From Actinophytocola algeriensis (GTDB taxonomy: Bacteria > Actinomycetota > Actinomycetes > Mycobacteriales > Pseudonocardiaceae), in assembly GCF_014203735.1 (NCBI RefSeq), contig NZ_JACHJQ010000012.1, positions 62,001-126,000 of the forward strand: a stretch of DNA of 64,000 bases, read 5' to 3'. How positions within the stretch are numbered: the first letter of the stretch is position 1; every line of letters starts with the position of its first letter. Made by a program: the position numbers and the translations under genes. Positions 1-7,021 of the stretch are shown here, in pieces. The notes under the pieces are model-generated. The model worked only from the letters and a program-made list of their open reading frames with translations. It searched no databases and was not told the origin of the DNA.

Positions 1-161
1 ACGAGTTCGACGCGGTCGTGGACTTCGACAAGGTGCTCCGCGACCCGGGTGCCCCGAGCAAGCTGGCGCCCGCGTTCGACTCCGGCGACCACATCCACCC
101 GAACGGCGCGGGCAACAAGGCGATGGCCGAGGCCGTCCCGCTGCACAAGATCGTTCGCTGA
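1..161 (+). CDS. SGNH/GDSL-type hydrolase, C-terminal end (partial)
   Basis: Only the last 52 codons lie in the window; the reading frame enters at base 3 and stops at TGA 159-161. The visible end carries DHIHPNGAGN, the typical SGNH-hydrolase block V in which Asp and His complete the Ser-Asp-His triad of esterases and acylhydrolases. The catalytic Ser block lies upstream, outside the window, so substrate and secretion cannot be judged. A strong hairpin follows 3 bases after the stop, so the gene probably ends its transcription unit. The family call rests on one short motif but fits it well. Confidence 0.7.
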   Translation, partial: EFDAVVDFDKVLRDPGAPSKLAPAFDSGDHIHPNGAGNKAMAEAVPLHKIVR

Positions 162-164
162 CGG

Positions 165-201
165 GGTGGTCCCGGTGGCCGACCGCGCCACCGGGACCAC
201 C
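165..201 (+). terminator. Hairpin terminator after the SGNH hydrolase
   Basis: Perfect 14-bp inverted repeat GGTGGTCCCGGTGG / CCACCGGGACCACC with a 9-base loop, 3 bases after the stop codon. No U-tract follows, which is common for actinobacterial terminators. Confidence 0.75.
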
Positions 202-343
202 GCCGTGTTCTCGGATGACCCCCTGGCAGCCGCACCTCAGGGGAACGTGACGCAAGCCAGCCACAAGTACGTGACCGAACAGAACTCGCCGTCCCCAGCG
301 CGACCAGAACGTTGAGTTCCGGGGAGGCGGAACAGGGGCCCCG

Positions 344-1300
344 ATGCCGCTTGACCCGCAGTTCGCCGCCATGCGTGCGGAACGCATGGCGCGTGGGGCG
401 ACACCGTTGTACGAGATGACGCTCGCGCAGGCGCGTGCCGCCGACCTCGCGGACATCCGCGCGGCGGGCGGGGACGCCGAGCCCGTGTTCGAGGTGACCG
501 ACGGGACGTTCCCCGGCAGGCGGGGCGTGCTGCCGGTACGCGTCTACCGCCCGTCCGCCGACCGTCCACTCGGGACATTGGTGTACTTCTTCGGCGGTGG
601 CTGGACACTGGGCGGCATCGACACGTCCGACGGCGTCTGCCGGGCACTCGCGAACGCCGCCGGGTGCCTGGTCGTCACCCCGGGCTACCGGCTGGCGCCC
701 GAGCACCCGTTCCCCGCTGCCGTGGACGACTGCCTCGCCGCGGTCGAGTGGGTGGCCAGGAACGCGGAGGCGCTGGGCGCCGACCCCGACCGGATCGCGG
801 TCGGTGGCGACAGCGCGGGCGGGAACCTGGCGGCCGTGGTGGCCCAGGAGGGCAAGGATGTCGGCCCCCGACTCGCCGCGCAGGTGCTCGTGTACCCGAA
901 CACCTGCTACCGCTCCGGCACCGACTCGTTGCGCGACAACGACGACAGGTGGCTGTTCAACCACCACTCCGTCGACTGGTACTGGCGCAACTACCTCCCC
1001 GACCCCGGCGCGGGCCGCGACCCCCGGGTGTCACCGCTGCTCGCCCCGGACCTGTCGAGGCTGCCACCCGCGCTCGTGATCACCGCCGAGTACGACCCGC
1101 TGCGCGACGAGGGCGAGCGCTACGCCGAGCGGATGCGGGCGGCCGGGGTGCCGGTGGAACTGACCCGTTACGACGGGATGGCGCACGGGTTCTTCACCAT
1201 GTCCGGGGTGCTGCCCGACGCCCGCCGTGCCGTCGCCCAAGCCGCGGAGTACCTGCGGAAGATGCCGGCCCTCCAGGGGACGCGGGCCGATGACGCGTGA
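344..1300 (+). CDS. Alpha/beta hydrolase, HSL-type esterase family
   Basis: A 318-residue cytoplasmic hydrolase of the hormone-sensitive-lipase (bacterial type IV esterase) family. The nucleophile elbow GDSAGG puts Ser at about residue 157; Asp251 (EYDPLRDEG) and His281 (AHGFF) complete the triad. The oxyanion-hole motif, normally HGGG, reads FGGGW (residues 83-87), so the leading His is replaced by Phe. No signal peptide is seen. The stop overlaps the start of the FMN oxidase by 11 bases, so the two genes are probably co-translated, which suggests it hydrolyses an ester or amide connected with that pathway. The substrate is unknown. Confidence 0.85.
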   Translation: MPLDPQFAAMRAERMARGATPLYEMTLAQARAADLADIRAAGGDAEPVFEVTDGTFPGRRGVLPVRVYRPSADRPLGTLVYFFGGGWTLGGIDTSDGVCRALANAAGCLVVTPGYRLAPEHPFPAAVDDCLAAVEWVARNAEALGADPDRIAVGGDSAGGNLAAVVAQEGKDVGPRLAAQVLVYPNTCYRSGTDSLRDNDDRWLFNHHSVDWYWRNYLPDPGAGRDPRVSPLLAPDLSRLPPALVITAEYDPLRDEGERYAERMRAAGVPVELTRYDGMAHGFFTMSGVLPDARRAVAQAAEYLRKMPALQGTRADDA

Positions 1301-2393
1301 CGACCCGCTGACCGTCGCCGACGTCGCCCGGCTCGCGCAGGCGCGGCTGCCGAAGGAGCTGTGGGACTACGTCGCGGGCGGCAGCGGCGCGGAGACGACC
1401 CTCGCGGCCAACCGGGCCGCGCTCGACGAGGTGGCGGTGCTGCCCAGGGTGCTGGCGGGCGTGGCCGCGCCGGACCCCGGGACCCGGCTGCTCGGCTCCG
1501 CGTCCTCGCTGCCGCTCGCCGTGGCGCCGATGGCCTACCAGCGACTCCTGCACCCCGACGGCGAGCTCGCCACCGCCGAGGCCGCCGAGGCGGCCGGCGT
1601 GCCGTTCGTGGTGAGCACCCTGGCCAGCGTGACGGTGGAGGAGGTCGTGAAGACCGGCGCCACCACCTGGTTCCAGCTCTACTGGCTGCGCGCGCCAGGT
1701 GTCGTCGAGGACCTCGTGGCGCGGGCCGAGGACGCGGGTTGCGAGGCGCTGGTCGTGACCGTCGACGTACCGGTCATGGGGCGGCGGCTGCGCGACGTGC
1801 GCAACTCGTTCGTGCTGCCGGACGACGTGGTCGCCGCACACCTCACCGGCGGCGGCGACGGCACTGCGAGCCGCGCGCACGCCCGGGAAGCCGGGACATC
1901 GGCGATCGCCGCGCACACCGCGGCCGCGTTCGCCCCCGGACTCGGGTGGTCGGACCTCGAGTGGTTGCGCGACCGGACGTCACTCCCGCTGGTGCTGAAG
2001 GGGATCCTCGACCCCCGGGACGCCGTGCGCGCCGCCGGGTGCGGGGTGGACGCGGTCGTGGTGTCCAACCACGGCGGCCGCCAGCTCGACGGGGCGGCCC
2101 CGAGCATCGCCGCCGTGCCCTCGGTCGTGGCGGCGCTGGCCGGGCAGGCCGCCGTGTACCTCGACAGCGGGATCCGCACCGGCACCGACATCCTCCGCGC
2201 GCTGGCGTCCGGCGCGGACGGCGTGCTCGTCGGCAGGCCCGTGCTGTACGGGCTGGCGGCCGACGGCGCGCCGGGCGCCGGCCGTGTGCTTTCCCTGCTG
2301 GCCGAGGAGTTCCGCGACGCGATGACGTTGGCCGGGTGCGCCGACGTCGCCGCGGTGCGGGAGTTGTCCACCGTTCGAACTGTGAGGGCCTGA
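1290..2393 (+). CDS. hmo: FMN-dependent alpha-hydroxyacid oxidase (Hmo-like)
   Basis: A 367-residue TIM-barrel flavoprotein of the glycolate/lactate/mandelate oxidase family that oxidises a 2-hydroxy acid to a 2-keto acid. The diagnostic motif SNHGGRQLDG is near residues 258-267 and supplies the catalytic His and the substrate-binding Arg; the FMN-binding segments DSGIRTGTDI and GVLVGRPVLYG follow. The start at ATG 1290 lies inside the hydrolase end, and an in-frame upstream extension has no family similarity. The stop overlaps the aminotransferase start by one base. An oxidase directly before an HpgT-like aminotransferase matches the Hmo-HpgT pair of 4-hydroxyphenylglycine formation. The family is certain; the hydroxymandelate substrate is inferred from context, and no HmaS gene is present. 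Confidence 0.8.
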   Translation: MTRDDPLTVADVARLAQARLPKELWDYVAGGSGAETTLAANRAALDEVAVLPRVLAGVAAPDPGTRLLGSASSLPLAVAPMAYQRLLHPDGELATAEAAEAAGVPFVVSTLASVTVEEVVKTGATTWFQLYWLRAPGVVEDLVARAEDAGCEALVVTVDVPVMGRRLRDVRNSFVLPDDVVAAHLTGGGDGTASRAHAREAGTSAIAAHTAAAFAPGLGWSDLEWLRDRTSLPLVLKGILDPRDAVRAAGCGVDAVVVSNHGGRQLDGAAPSIAAVPSVVAALAGQAAVYLDSGIRTGTDILRALASGADGVLVGRPVLYGLAADGAPGAGRVLSLLAEEFRDAMTLAGCADVAAVRELSTVRTVRA

Positions 2394-3814
2394 TGACCGT
2401 CGTCGACCTGACCGGAGCGCTGTCCGAGGACCGGTCGCCCGCCGTGGTGCTGGCACCCGTCGCGGAGCTGCCGCCACGCCGCACACCCGTGCGCACGGAC
2501 CTGTCCACCGAGGAGCTGCACCCCTCGCTGGAGGACCCGGCGCTGACGTCGATGAACCTCCTCAACGAGATCGCGAACCACTACCCGGACGCGGTGTCGT
2601 TCGCGGCGGGCCGCCCCTACGAGGAGTTCTGGGACGTCGACGACCTCCCGAGGTACCTCGCCCGGTTCACCGAGCACCTGCGCACGGATCTGGGCTACAG
2701 CGAGGAAAGGGTGCGCAGGACGCTGTTCCAGTACGGGCGCACCAAGGGGATCGTGCACGAGCTGGTGGCCGCCAACCTGGAGCTGGACGAGGACATCCGC
2801 GTCGACCCGGAGTCCATTGTGGTCACGGTCGGCTGCCAGGAGGCGATGGTCCTGGTGCTGCGCGCGCTCCGGTCCGGCCCGAAGGACGTACTGCTCGCCG
2901 TGTCGCCCACCTACGTCGGCCTCACCGGCGCGGCGCGGCTGGTCGACATGCCGGTGCTGCCGGTCGCGAGCGGCGCGGCGGGCATCGACTTCGACGACCT
3001 GCTCGACCAGGTCCAGGGCGCCCGCGCCGCCGGGCTGCGGCCACGCGCCCTGTACGTCATGCCGGACTTCGCGAACCCCTCCGGTGTCAGCATGACGGAG
3101 AAGACGCGCAGGACACTGCTGCAGCTGGCGCGCGAGGAGGACTTCCTGCTGCTGGAGGACAACCCGTACGGCCTGTTCCACAGCGGCGAGCGGGTGCCGA
3201 CGTGCAAGGCGCTCGACGAGCAGCGCCGCGTCGTGTACCTGGGTTCGTTCGCGAAGACGGTCCTGCCTGGCGCGCGGGTCGGCTACGTGGTGGCAGACCA
3301 GACGGTGACGGGCCCGGACGGCTCGGCCGGCCTGTTGGCGGACGAGTTGTCGAAGATCAAGAGCATGCTGACCGTGAACACGCCCGCGTTGGCACAGGCG
3401 ATCGTCGGCGGCAAGCTCCTCGAGCACGGATGCAGCCTGGTGCAGGCCAACGAGGGGGTGCGGGAGGTCTACGCGGCGAACCGTGCCCGGCTGGCCGACG
3501 GGCTCGCCGCCCGCTTCGGTACCGGCTCTCCGGTCACGTGGAACGCCCCCGCCGGTGGCTTCTTCGTGGTGGTCACCGTCCCCTTCCCGGCCGACGACGC
3601 GCTGCTGACCCGCTCGGCCCGCGACTACGGCGTCCTCTGGACACCCATGCACCACTTCTACGACGTGGACGGCCACGGCAGGAACGGCACGCGTTCCCTG
3701 CGGTTGTCCTGCAGCGTGCTGACGCCGGAACAGATCGACACCGGTCTGGACCGCCTGGCTCTCTTCATCACCGACGAACTGGCGAGAACGCGCCGTGGTG
3801 CGGAAGTGAGGTAA
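2393..3814 (+). CDS. hpgT: PLP aminotransferase, hydroxyphenylglycine transaminase-like (HpgT)
   Basis: A 473-residue fold-type I class I/II aminotransferase. The stretches SFAAGRPYEEF, RRTLFQYGRTKGI and VTVGCQEAM resemble HpgT of glycopeptide pathways and PglE-type phenylglycine transaminases. The PLP lysine is about residue 288 in SFAKT, with the downstream GARVGY phosphate-binding segment. About 45 residues precede the conserved core (SLEDPALTSMN). HpgT uses tyrosine as amino donor to convert a (hydroxy)phenylglyoxylate to (hydroxy)phenylglycine. It is coupled to the preceding oxidase (TGATG overlap), which would supply the keto acid. A different aryl or alkyl glyoxylate is possible. Convergent terminators follow. 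Confidence 0.8.
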   Translation: MTVVDLTGALSEDRSPAVVLAPVAELPPRRTPVRTDLSTEELHPSLEDPALTSMNLLNEIANHYPDAVSFAAGRPYEEFWDVDDLPRYLARFTEHLRTDLGYSEERVRRTLFQYGRTKGIVHELVAANLELDEDIRVDPESIVVTVGCQEAMVLVLRALRSGPKDVLLAVSPTYVGLTGAARLVDMPVLPVASGAAGIDFDDLLDQVQGARAAGLRPRALYVMPDFANPSGVSMTEKTRRTLLQLAREEDFLLLEDNPYGLFHSGERVPTCKALDEQRRVVYLGSFAKTVLPGARVGYVVADQTVTGPDGSAGLLADELSKIKSMLTVNTPALAQAIVGGKLLEHGCSLVQANEGVREVYAANRARLADGLAARFGTGSPVTWNAPAGGFFVVVTVPFPADDALLTRSARDYGVLWTPMHHFYDVDGHGRNGTRSLRLSCSVLTPEQIDTGLDRLALFITDELARTRRGAEVR

Positions 3815-3819
3815 ATCTT

Positions 3820-3853
3820 CGCGCCCGGCGGAATGTGGTTTCCGCCGGGCGCG
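3820..3853 (+). terminator. Terminator hairpin after the hpgT-like gene
   Basis: Perfect 14-bp stem (arms 3820-3833 and 3840-3853) with a 6-base loop, 5 bases after the aminotransferase stop. The core arm is GCGCCCGGCGGAA. Confidence 0.8.
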
Positions 3854-3868
3854 ACAATTCCTGACGGG

Positions 3869-3896
3869 CAGGACGGAAATCGACGTCCTGTCTTTT
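3869..3896 (+). terminator. Second hairpin with T-tract
   Basis: Inverted repeat CAGGACG / CGTCCTG (3869-3875 and 3884-3890) followed directly by TCTTTT. It is a weak backup of the classical rho-independent form for rightward transcription. Confidence 0.5.
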
Positions 3897-3932
3897 GTCG
3901 TGTCTCGTCGTTGTTTTGCCGCCGGCACGACA

Positions 3933-3970
3933 GTGGGCCCGTGTCGCGGAATTCCGCGACACGGGCCCAC
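3933..3970. repeat. 38-bp perfect palindrome between convergent genes
   Basis: Two 19-base arms meet with no unpaired centre (the core is GGAATTCC). It lies 9 bases beyond the stop of the small peptide gene on the minus strand and can act as its terminator or as a 3'-end stabiliser. Confidence 0.7.
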
Positions 3971-3979
3971 CGGTTTCAA

Positions 3980-4135
3980 CTAGCTGAGTCCGGCCCCGGC
4001 CTCGAGCTCGCTGCCGCCGAACGCGCGCTCGGCCTCGCCACCACCGAAGTTGACTTCGCTGCCGCCGAAAGCCTGCTCGGCCTCGCCGCCACCGAACTGC
4101 GCCTGCTCGAACTCACTGCCACCAAACGTGCCCAT
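3980..4135 (-). CDS. Small repetitive FGG(S/G)E peptide, candidate modified-peptide precursor
   Basis: A 51-residue acidic peptide built from five pentapeptides, alternately FGGSE and FGGGE (residues 4-8, 14-18, 23-27, 30-34, 39-43), with spacers FEQAQ, AEQA, VN and AERA and the tail LEAGAGLS. The start at ATG 4135 is set by an excellent ribosome site, AAAGGAG, 8 bases upstream (4144-4150). A -35/-10 pair and an inverted repeat lie just before it, and a strong palindrome follows the stop, so it looks like a dedicated transcript. It has no Cys, Ser-rich or leader-like segment of a known class that I can name. It is adjacent to a KASIII-like gene on the same strand and to the oxidase-aminotransferase pair. 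The gene is well supported; a role as precursor is inference. Confidence 0.65.
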   Translation of the reverse strand: MGTFGGSEFEQAQFGGGEAEQAFGGSEVNFGGGEAERAFGGSELEAGAGLS

Positions 4136-4170
4136 GTGGGGGTCTCCTTTGTCGAGGGTATTACAGAAAA

Positions 4171-4199
4171 AGTATCCAGAGTATTCCTCCCTGCCGCAA
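4171..4199 (-). promoter_or_regulatory. Promoter of the small peptide gene
   Basis: On the minus strand, -35 TTGCGG (4194-4199), a 17-bp spacer and -10 GATACT (4171-4176) stand about 30 bases before the AAAGGAG/ATG of the peptide gene. The layout is that of a sigma-70 type promoter. Confidence 0.5.
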
Positions 4200-4221
4200 G
4201 CTGCATTCGCTCCGGAATACT
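4180..4221. promoter_or_regulatory. Candidate operator: spaced inverted repeat AGTATTCC/GGAATACT
   Basis: Perfect 8-bp arms at 4180-4187 and 4214-4221 flank and overlap the -35 element and spacer of the peptide promoter. The 26-bp spacing suggests two half-sites for a dimer or tetramer, or DNA looping. The cognate regulator is not known; the HxlR regulator of this cluster is one candidate. Confidence 0.4.
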
Positions 4222-4308
4222 GCGCCGAACGGCTGCTGTCGTTGGTGCCGAATGGTGTTCCAGGTGGATTACTCACGGTCCGTCATGGGTGTTCGTGAAA
4301 TGCGCCGC

Positions 4309-5244
4309 TCAGTGCTCGACAACCATCGCGGAGAAGATGGCGCCGTACGCGGCAGAAGCCATGAGATAGCGGTCTCCCGCCCTCAGCATCCCGCTGTCCA
4401 CGGCGGTGCGGTAGTTCAGGAAGGGGTCTGCCGCGAACGTGTGGCCGATCAGGGGCACGTTGTCCAACAGCACGGCCGTCGGCGGCAGCCCGAGCTGCCT
4501 GCACACCTTCCGCCATGACCGCACGTTCACGTTGTGCGGCAGGATCAGCCGGAGTTCGTCGACGCGCAGCCCGGCCCGCTCGGCGGCGGTGCTGATCACC
4601 TCGGCCACCAGCACGGTGTACTCCTTGGCGAAGCGCTCCGCGTGGTCCGGGCGGTCGGTGGCCCAGTGGTCGAGGTCGCCGCGCTGCAGCGTCGCGTAGC
4701 TCAGCACCCGATCGCGCCCGCCTGCCGAGGACACGAGGCAGGCGGCGGACGCCTCCCCGAAGATCCGCGCCTCCGGCCGCAGTGTCTCGTCGAGGGTGAA
4801 GACCTGCTCGGCGGCGACGATCAACGCGAGCGCGTCCGGGTCACCGTCCAGCGCGAGCAGCCGCCCGGCCATGTCCACCGCCAGCAGCCCCGCGGCACAC
4901 CCGTGGTGGGTGACCGCGAAGGCGGTCGCGCCACCCACGCCGAGCTGTTCGCACACGTCCGGCAGCGGGTTCAGCGGGTGGGGCTGCGAGACCGGCACGG
5001 TGCGCGCGTACAGCACGTAGCGGATCTGGTTCCGGAGCGCGGCCAGTGACGGCAGGTTGTGCGCGGCCCGCACCAGGAGGTCGGTCAGCGTCTCGCCCGG
5101 CTGCTGGCGGCGTACCTCCGAGTAGCCGTAGGACCGCCGCAGGGTGTCGACAGTGGAGGCGGGCAGCTGCCAGTCGGCGAGCAGCTCCTCGAGCGGTACC
5201 AGGCGATCCGGCAGGTGACCCGCGATCTCGCGGAGAGCGGTCAT
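4309..5244 (-). CDS. KASIII-like 3-oxoacyl-ACP synthase/acyltransferase
   Basis: A 311-residue thiolase-fold protein related to FabH-type ketosynthase III. The active-site Cys is residue 116 (HHGCAAG) and the first catalytic His is 237 (LPHNVN). The third position, usually Asn in a GNT motif, reads IGHTFA with His268, giving a Cys-His-His arrangement like KAS I/II rather than FabH Cys-His-Asn. Such proteins can do C-C condensation or acyl transfer to O or N. The start at ATG 5244 has GAAGGA 7 bases upstream. It is divergent from the thioesterase across only 29 bases and upstream of the repetitive peptide gene on the same strand. The acyl donor and acceptor are unknown. Confidence 0.75.
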   Translation of the reverse strand: MTALREIAGHLPDRLVPLEELLADWQLPASTVDTLRRSYGYSEVRRQQPGETLTDLLVRAAHNLPSLAALRNQIRYVLYARTVPVSQPHPLNPLPDVCEQLGVGGATAFAVTHHGCAAGLLAVDMAGRLLALDGDPDALALIVAAEQVFTLDETLRPEARIFGEASAACLVSSAGGRDRVLSYATLQRGDLDHWATDRPDHAERFAKEYTVLVAEVISTAAERAGLRVDELRLILPHNVNVRSWRKVCRQLGLPPTAVLLDNVPLIGHTFAADPFLNYRTAVDSGMLRAGDRYLMASAAYGAIFSAMVVEH

Positions 5245-5273
5245 GAGCGATTCCTTCGTACTACTGTCGACCC

Positions 5274-5705
5274 ATGACGGGAGAACGCACCGGCCACTTC
5301 TGGGATGCCGTCGAGGGCCGGGCGCCGATGCCCGCGGCGACGATCACGCTGGGCTGGTCGCTGATCCACGCCGACACCGAGCGGGGCGAGATCGAGGTCT
5401 CCTTCGAGGCGTCCGAGGAGTTCCTCAACCCCGCGGGCAGCGTCCAGGGTGGTTTCCTGACCGCGATGCTCGACGACACCATGGGCCCCGCGCTCGCGGC
5501 CACGCTGGGGCCGGGCCTGTACGGGACGACCATCGATCTCAAGGTGAGCTTCCTGCGGCCGGCCAAACCCGGGCGGCTGGTGGGCCGCGGGCGGGTCGTG
5601 CACCGCGGCAGCACCATCGCCTTCCTGGCGGGCGAACTGCTGGACGACGCCGGGCGGGTGGTGGCCGTGGGGTCGGCGACCACCCGGATCGTGCGGACCG
5701 GCTGA
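5274..5705 (+). CDS. PaaI-type hotdog acyl-CoA thioesterase
   Basis: A 143-residue single hotdog domain of the PaaI/4HBT type. The segment NPAGSVQGGFLTAMLDDTMGPA (about residues 51-72) is the usual helix with the N/H-x-G-x-x-x-x-x-D/E-type catalytic region; KVSFLRPAKPGRLVGRGRVVH forms the downstream sheet. It would release free acid from an acyl-CoA or acyl-carrier thioester. Start ATG 5274 shows no Shine-Dalgarno, and TACTACTGT lies just upstream, so a leaderless transcript is possible. In the phenylglycine pathway a thioesterase (PglD) acts just before the transaminase, which parallels the HpgT-like gene here, but the parallel is only suggestive. Confidence 0.8.
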   Translation: MTGERTGHFWDAVEGRAPMPAATITLGWSLIHADTERGEIEVSFEASEEFLNPAGSVQGGFLTAMLDDTMGPALAATLGPGLYGTTIDLKVSFLRPAKPGRLVGRGRVVHRGSTIAFLAGELLDDAGRVVAVGSATTRIVRTG

Positions 5706-5718
5706 GCCGCCGGGCTCA
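5703..5718. terminator. Short hairpin between convergent thioesterase and MFS genes
   Basis: TGAGCC / GGCTCA with a 4-base loop, beginning in the stop codon of the thioesterase. A weak 6-bp stem. Confidence 0.3.
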
Positions 5719-5728
5719 CCGATGGTGT

Positions 5729-7021
5729 TCACCCGGTGGTGTCGGCGGTGAGCCGGGCGTCCACACCGGACCGGTAGCGCAGCAAGGGGATCATGGTCAC
5801 CACCAGGCACAGGGTTCCGGACAGGATGATCGCGGGCTGCAGCCCGAAGCCGGCGACCGCGAGCCCGGCGATGGTCGCGCCGAACGCGAGGCTGCTGCCG
5901 GAGACCGCGGTCACCATGCCGAACACGCGGTTCTGCAGTTCGACCGGGACGCGGGCGTAGAGCATCGCGCCGAGAATCGGCCGGAACGCCGCCTGGCTCA
6001 CCCCGCAGAGCGCAGAGACGACGAGTATCACGACGAGGCTGTCGGTCAGCCCGAGCGTCAGCTGCCGTGGAGCGACGCACAACGCCACGCTGACGCAGAA
6101 AGTCAGGTACCGCGGCAACTTCGGCCCGAAGACGGTGAACGCGATGTTGCCCCCGATCGCACCGAACGCGAACGCGCTGAGGATGAGCCCGACCGCGGTC
6201 GCCTCACCGAAGTGCTCGTCCACCCACAGCGGCACGAACACCGCGTAGTTGGCGACGGTGAACAGGTTCACCACCGAGGTCATGGCGAGCATCCCGACCA
6301 GCAGCCGGTCCTGCCACAGGTGACCGGCGCCGCGCCGCAGTGCGGTGAAGTACCCCTCCTTCACCGCCGAGTCGCGGTCCGGCAGGGTGCCGGCCGGCGG
6401 GTGCACCAGCAGTCCGATGAGGAGTGCGGACAGGGCGAAGCTCGCCGCGTCGAACCAGATCGCGCCCTGCGGTCCCAGCCAGACGATCAACAGGGCGCCG
6501 AGCGGCGCGGCCGTCACCATCGCCACGTTGCCGGCCCCGTCGTAGATGGCGGTGGTCCGGATGATCTTCATGCCCGCCGCGTCGCTGACGGGACGGAGCA
6601 GGACGTGCTGGGCCCGGCCGCCGACACCGGTGAGCGCGCCCTTGACCGCGACCAAAGCGGCCAGCGGGAGGAACCCGATGTCCGGCGTCACCGCGACGAC
6701 GGCCATGGCGAGCGCGGCGGCGCACTCCGCGACGATCAGCGTGCGCCGGATCCCGAACCGGTCGGTCAGCGGGGTGGCGAACACCCCGGCCAGCAGGGCG
6801 GGCACGACCGAGGCCATGGAGATCAGGCCCATCTTCGCAGCGCTACCGGTGCTGGTCAGCACCAGCCACGGCACGGCCACCGTCGTCACCACGCTGCCGA
6901 GCATGGACACGACGTGGCCCGTCAACAGCGCGGCGAGCCCGATCCTGCTGGCGGTCCGGCTCCTGCCCGGTGTCTCGCCACCAGGTGCCTCGCTGCCCGC
7001 CGCCTCGTTGACCGCGCTCAA
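5729..7021 (-). CDS. MFS transporter, probable exporter
   Basis: A 430-residue membrane protein with about 12 hydrophobic segments. The loop-2/3 motif DRFGIRRTL (typical MFS G-x-x-x-D-R-x-G-R-R form) follows the second helix, and a charged central loop (about residues 200-225) divides two six-helix halves. The likely start is TTG at 7021, in a TTGA overlap with the stop of the ligase gene; no better start exists near the first helix. It is co-transcribed with the acyl-AMP ligase. The family resembles MFS drug or siderophore exporters, so it may export the cluster product and give self-resistance. Confidence 0.8.
   Translation of the reverse strand: MSAVNEAAGSEAPGGETPGRSRTASRIGLAALLTGHVVSMLGSVVTTVAVPWLVLTSTGSAAKMGLISMASVVPALLAGVFATPLTDRFGIRRTLIVAECAAALAMAVVAVTPDIGFLPLAALVAVKGALTGVGGRAQHVLLRPVSDAAGMKIIRTTAIYDGAGNVAMVTAAPLGALLIVWLGPQGAIWFDAASFALSALLIGLLVHPPAGTLPDRDSAVKEGYFTALRRGAGHLWQDRLLVGMLAMTSVVNLFTVANYAVFVPLWVDEHFGEATAVGLILSAFAFGAIGGNIAFTVFGPKLPRYLTFCVSVALCVAPRQLTLGLTDSLVVILVVSALCGVSQAAFRPILGAMLYARVPVELQNRVFGMVTAVSGSSLAFGATIAGLAVAGFGLQPAIILSGTLCLVVTMIPLLRYRSGVDARLTADTTG

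Noticed and set aside
1679-3979. Very long minus-strand open frame over the oxidase and aminotransferase genes
   Set aside because: Its composition (Arg, His, Val, Gln-rich without motifs) is the usual antisense shadow of GC-rich coding DNA; the plus-strand genes carry clear motifs.
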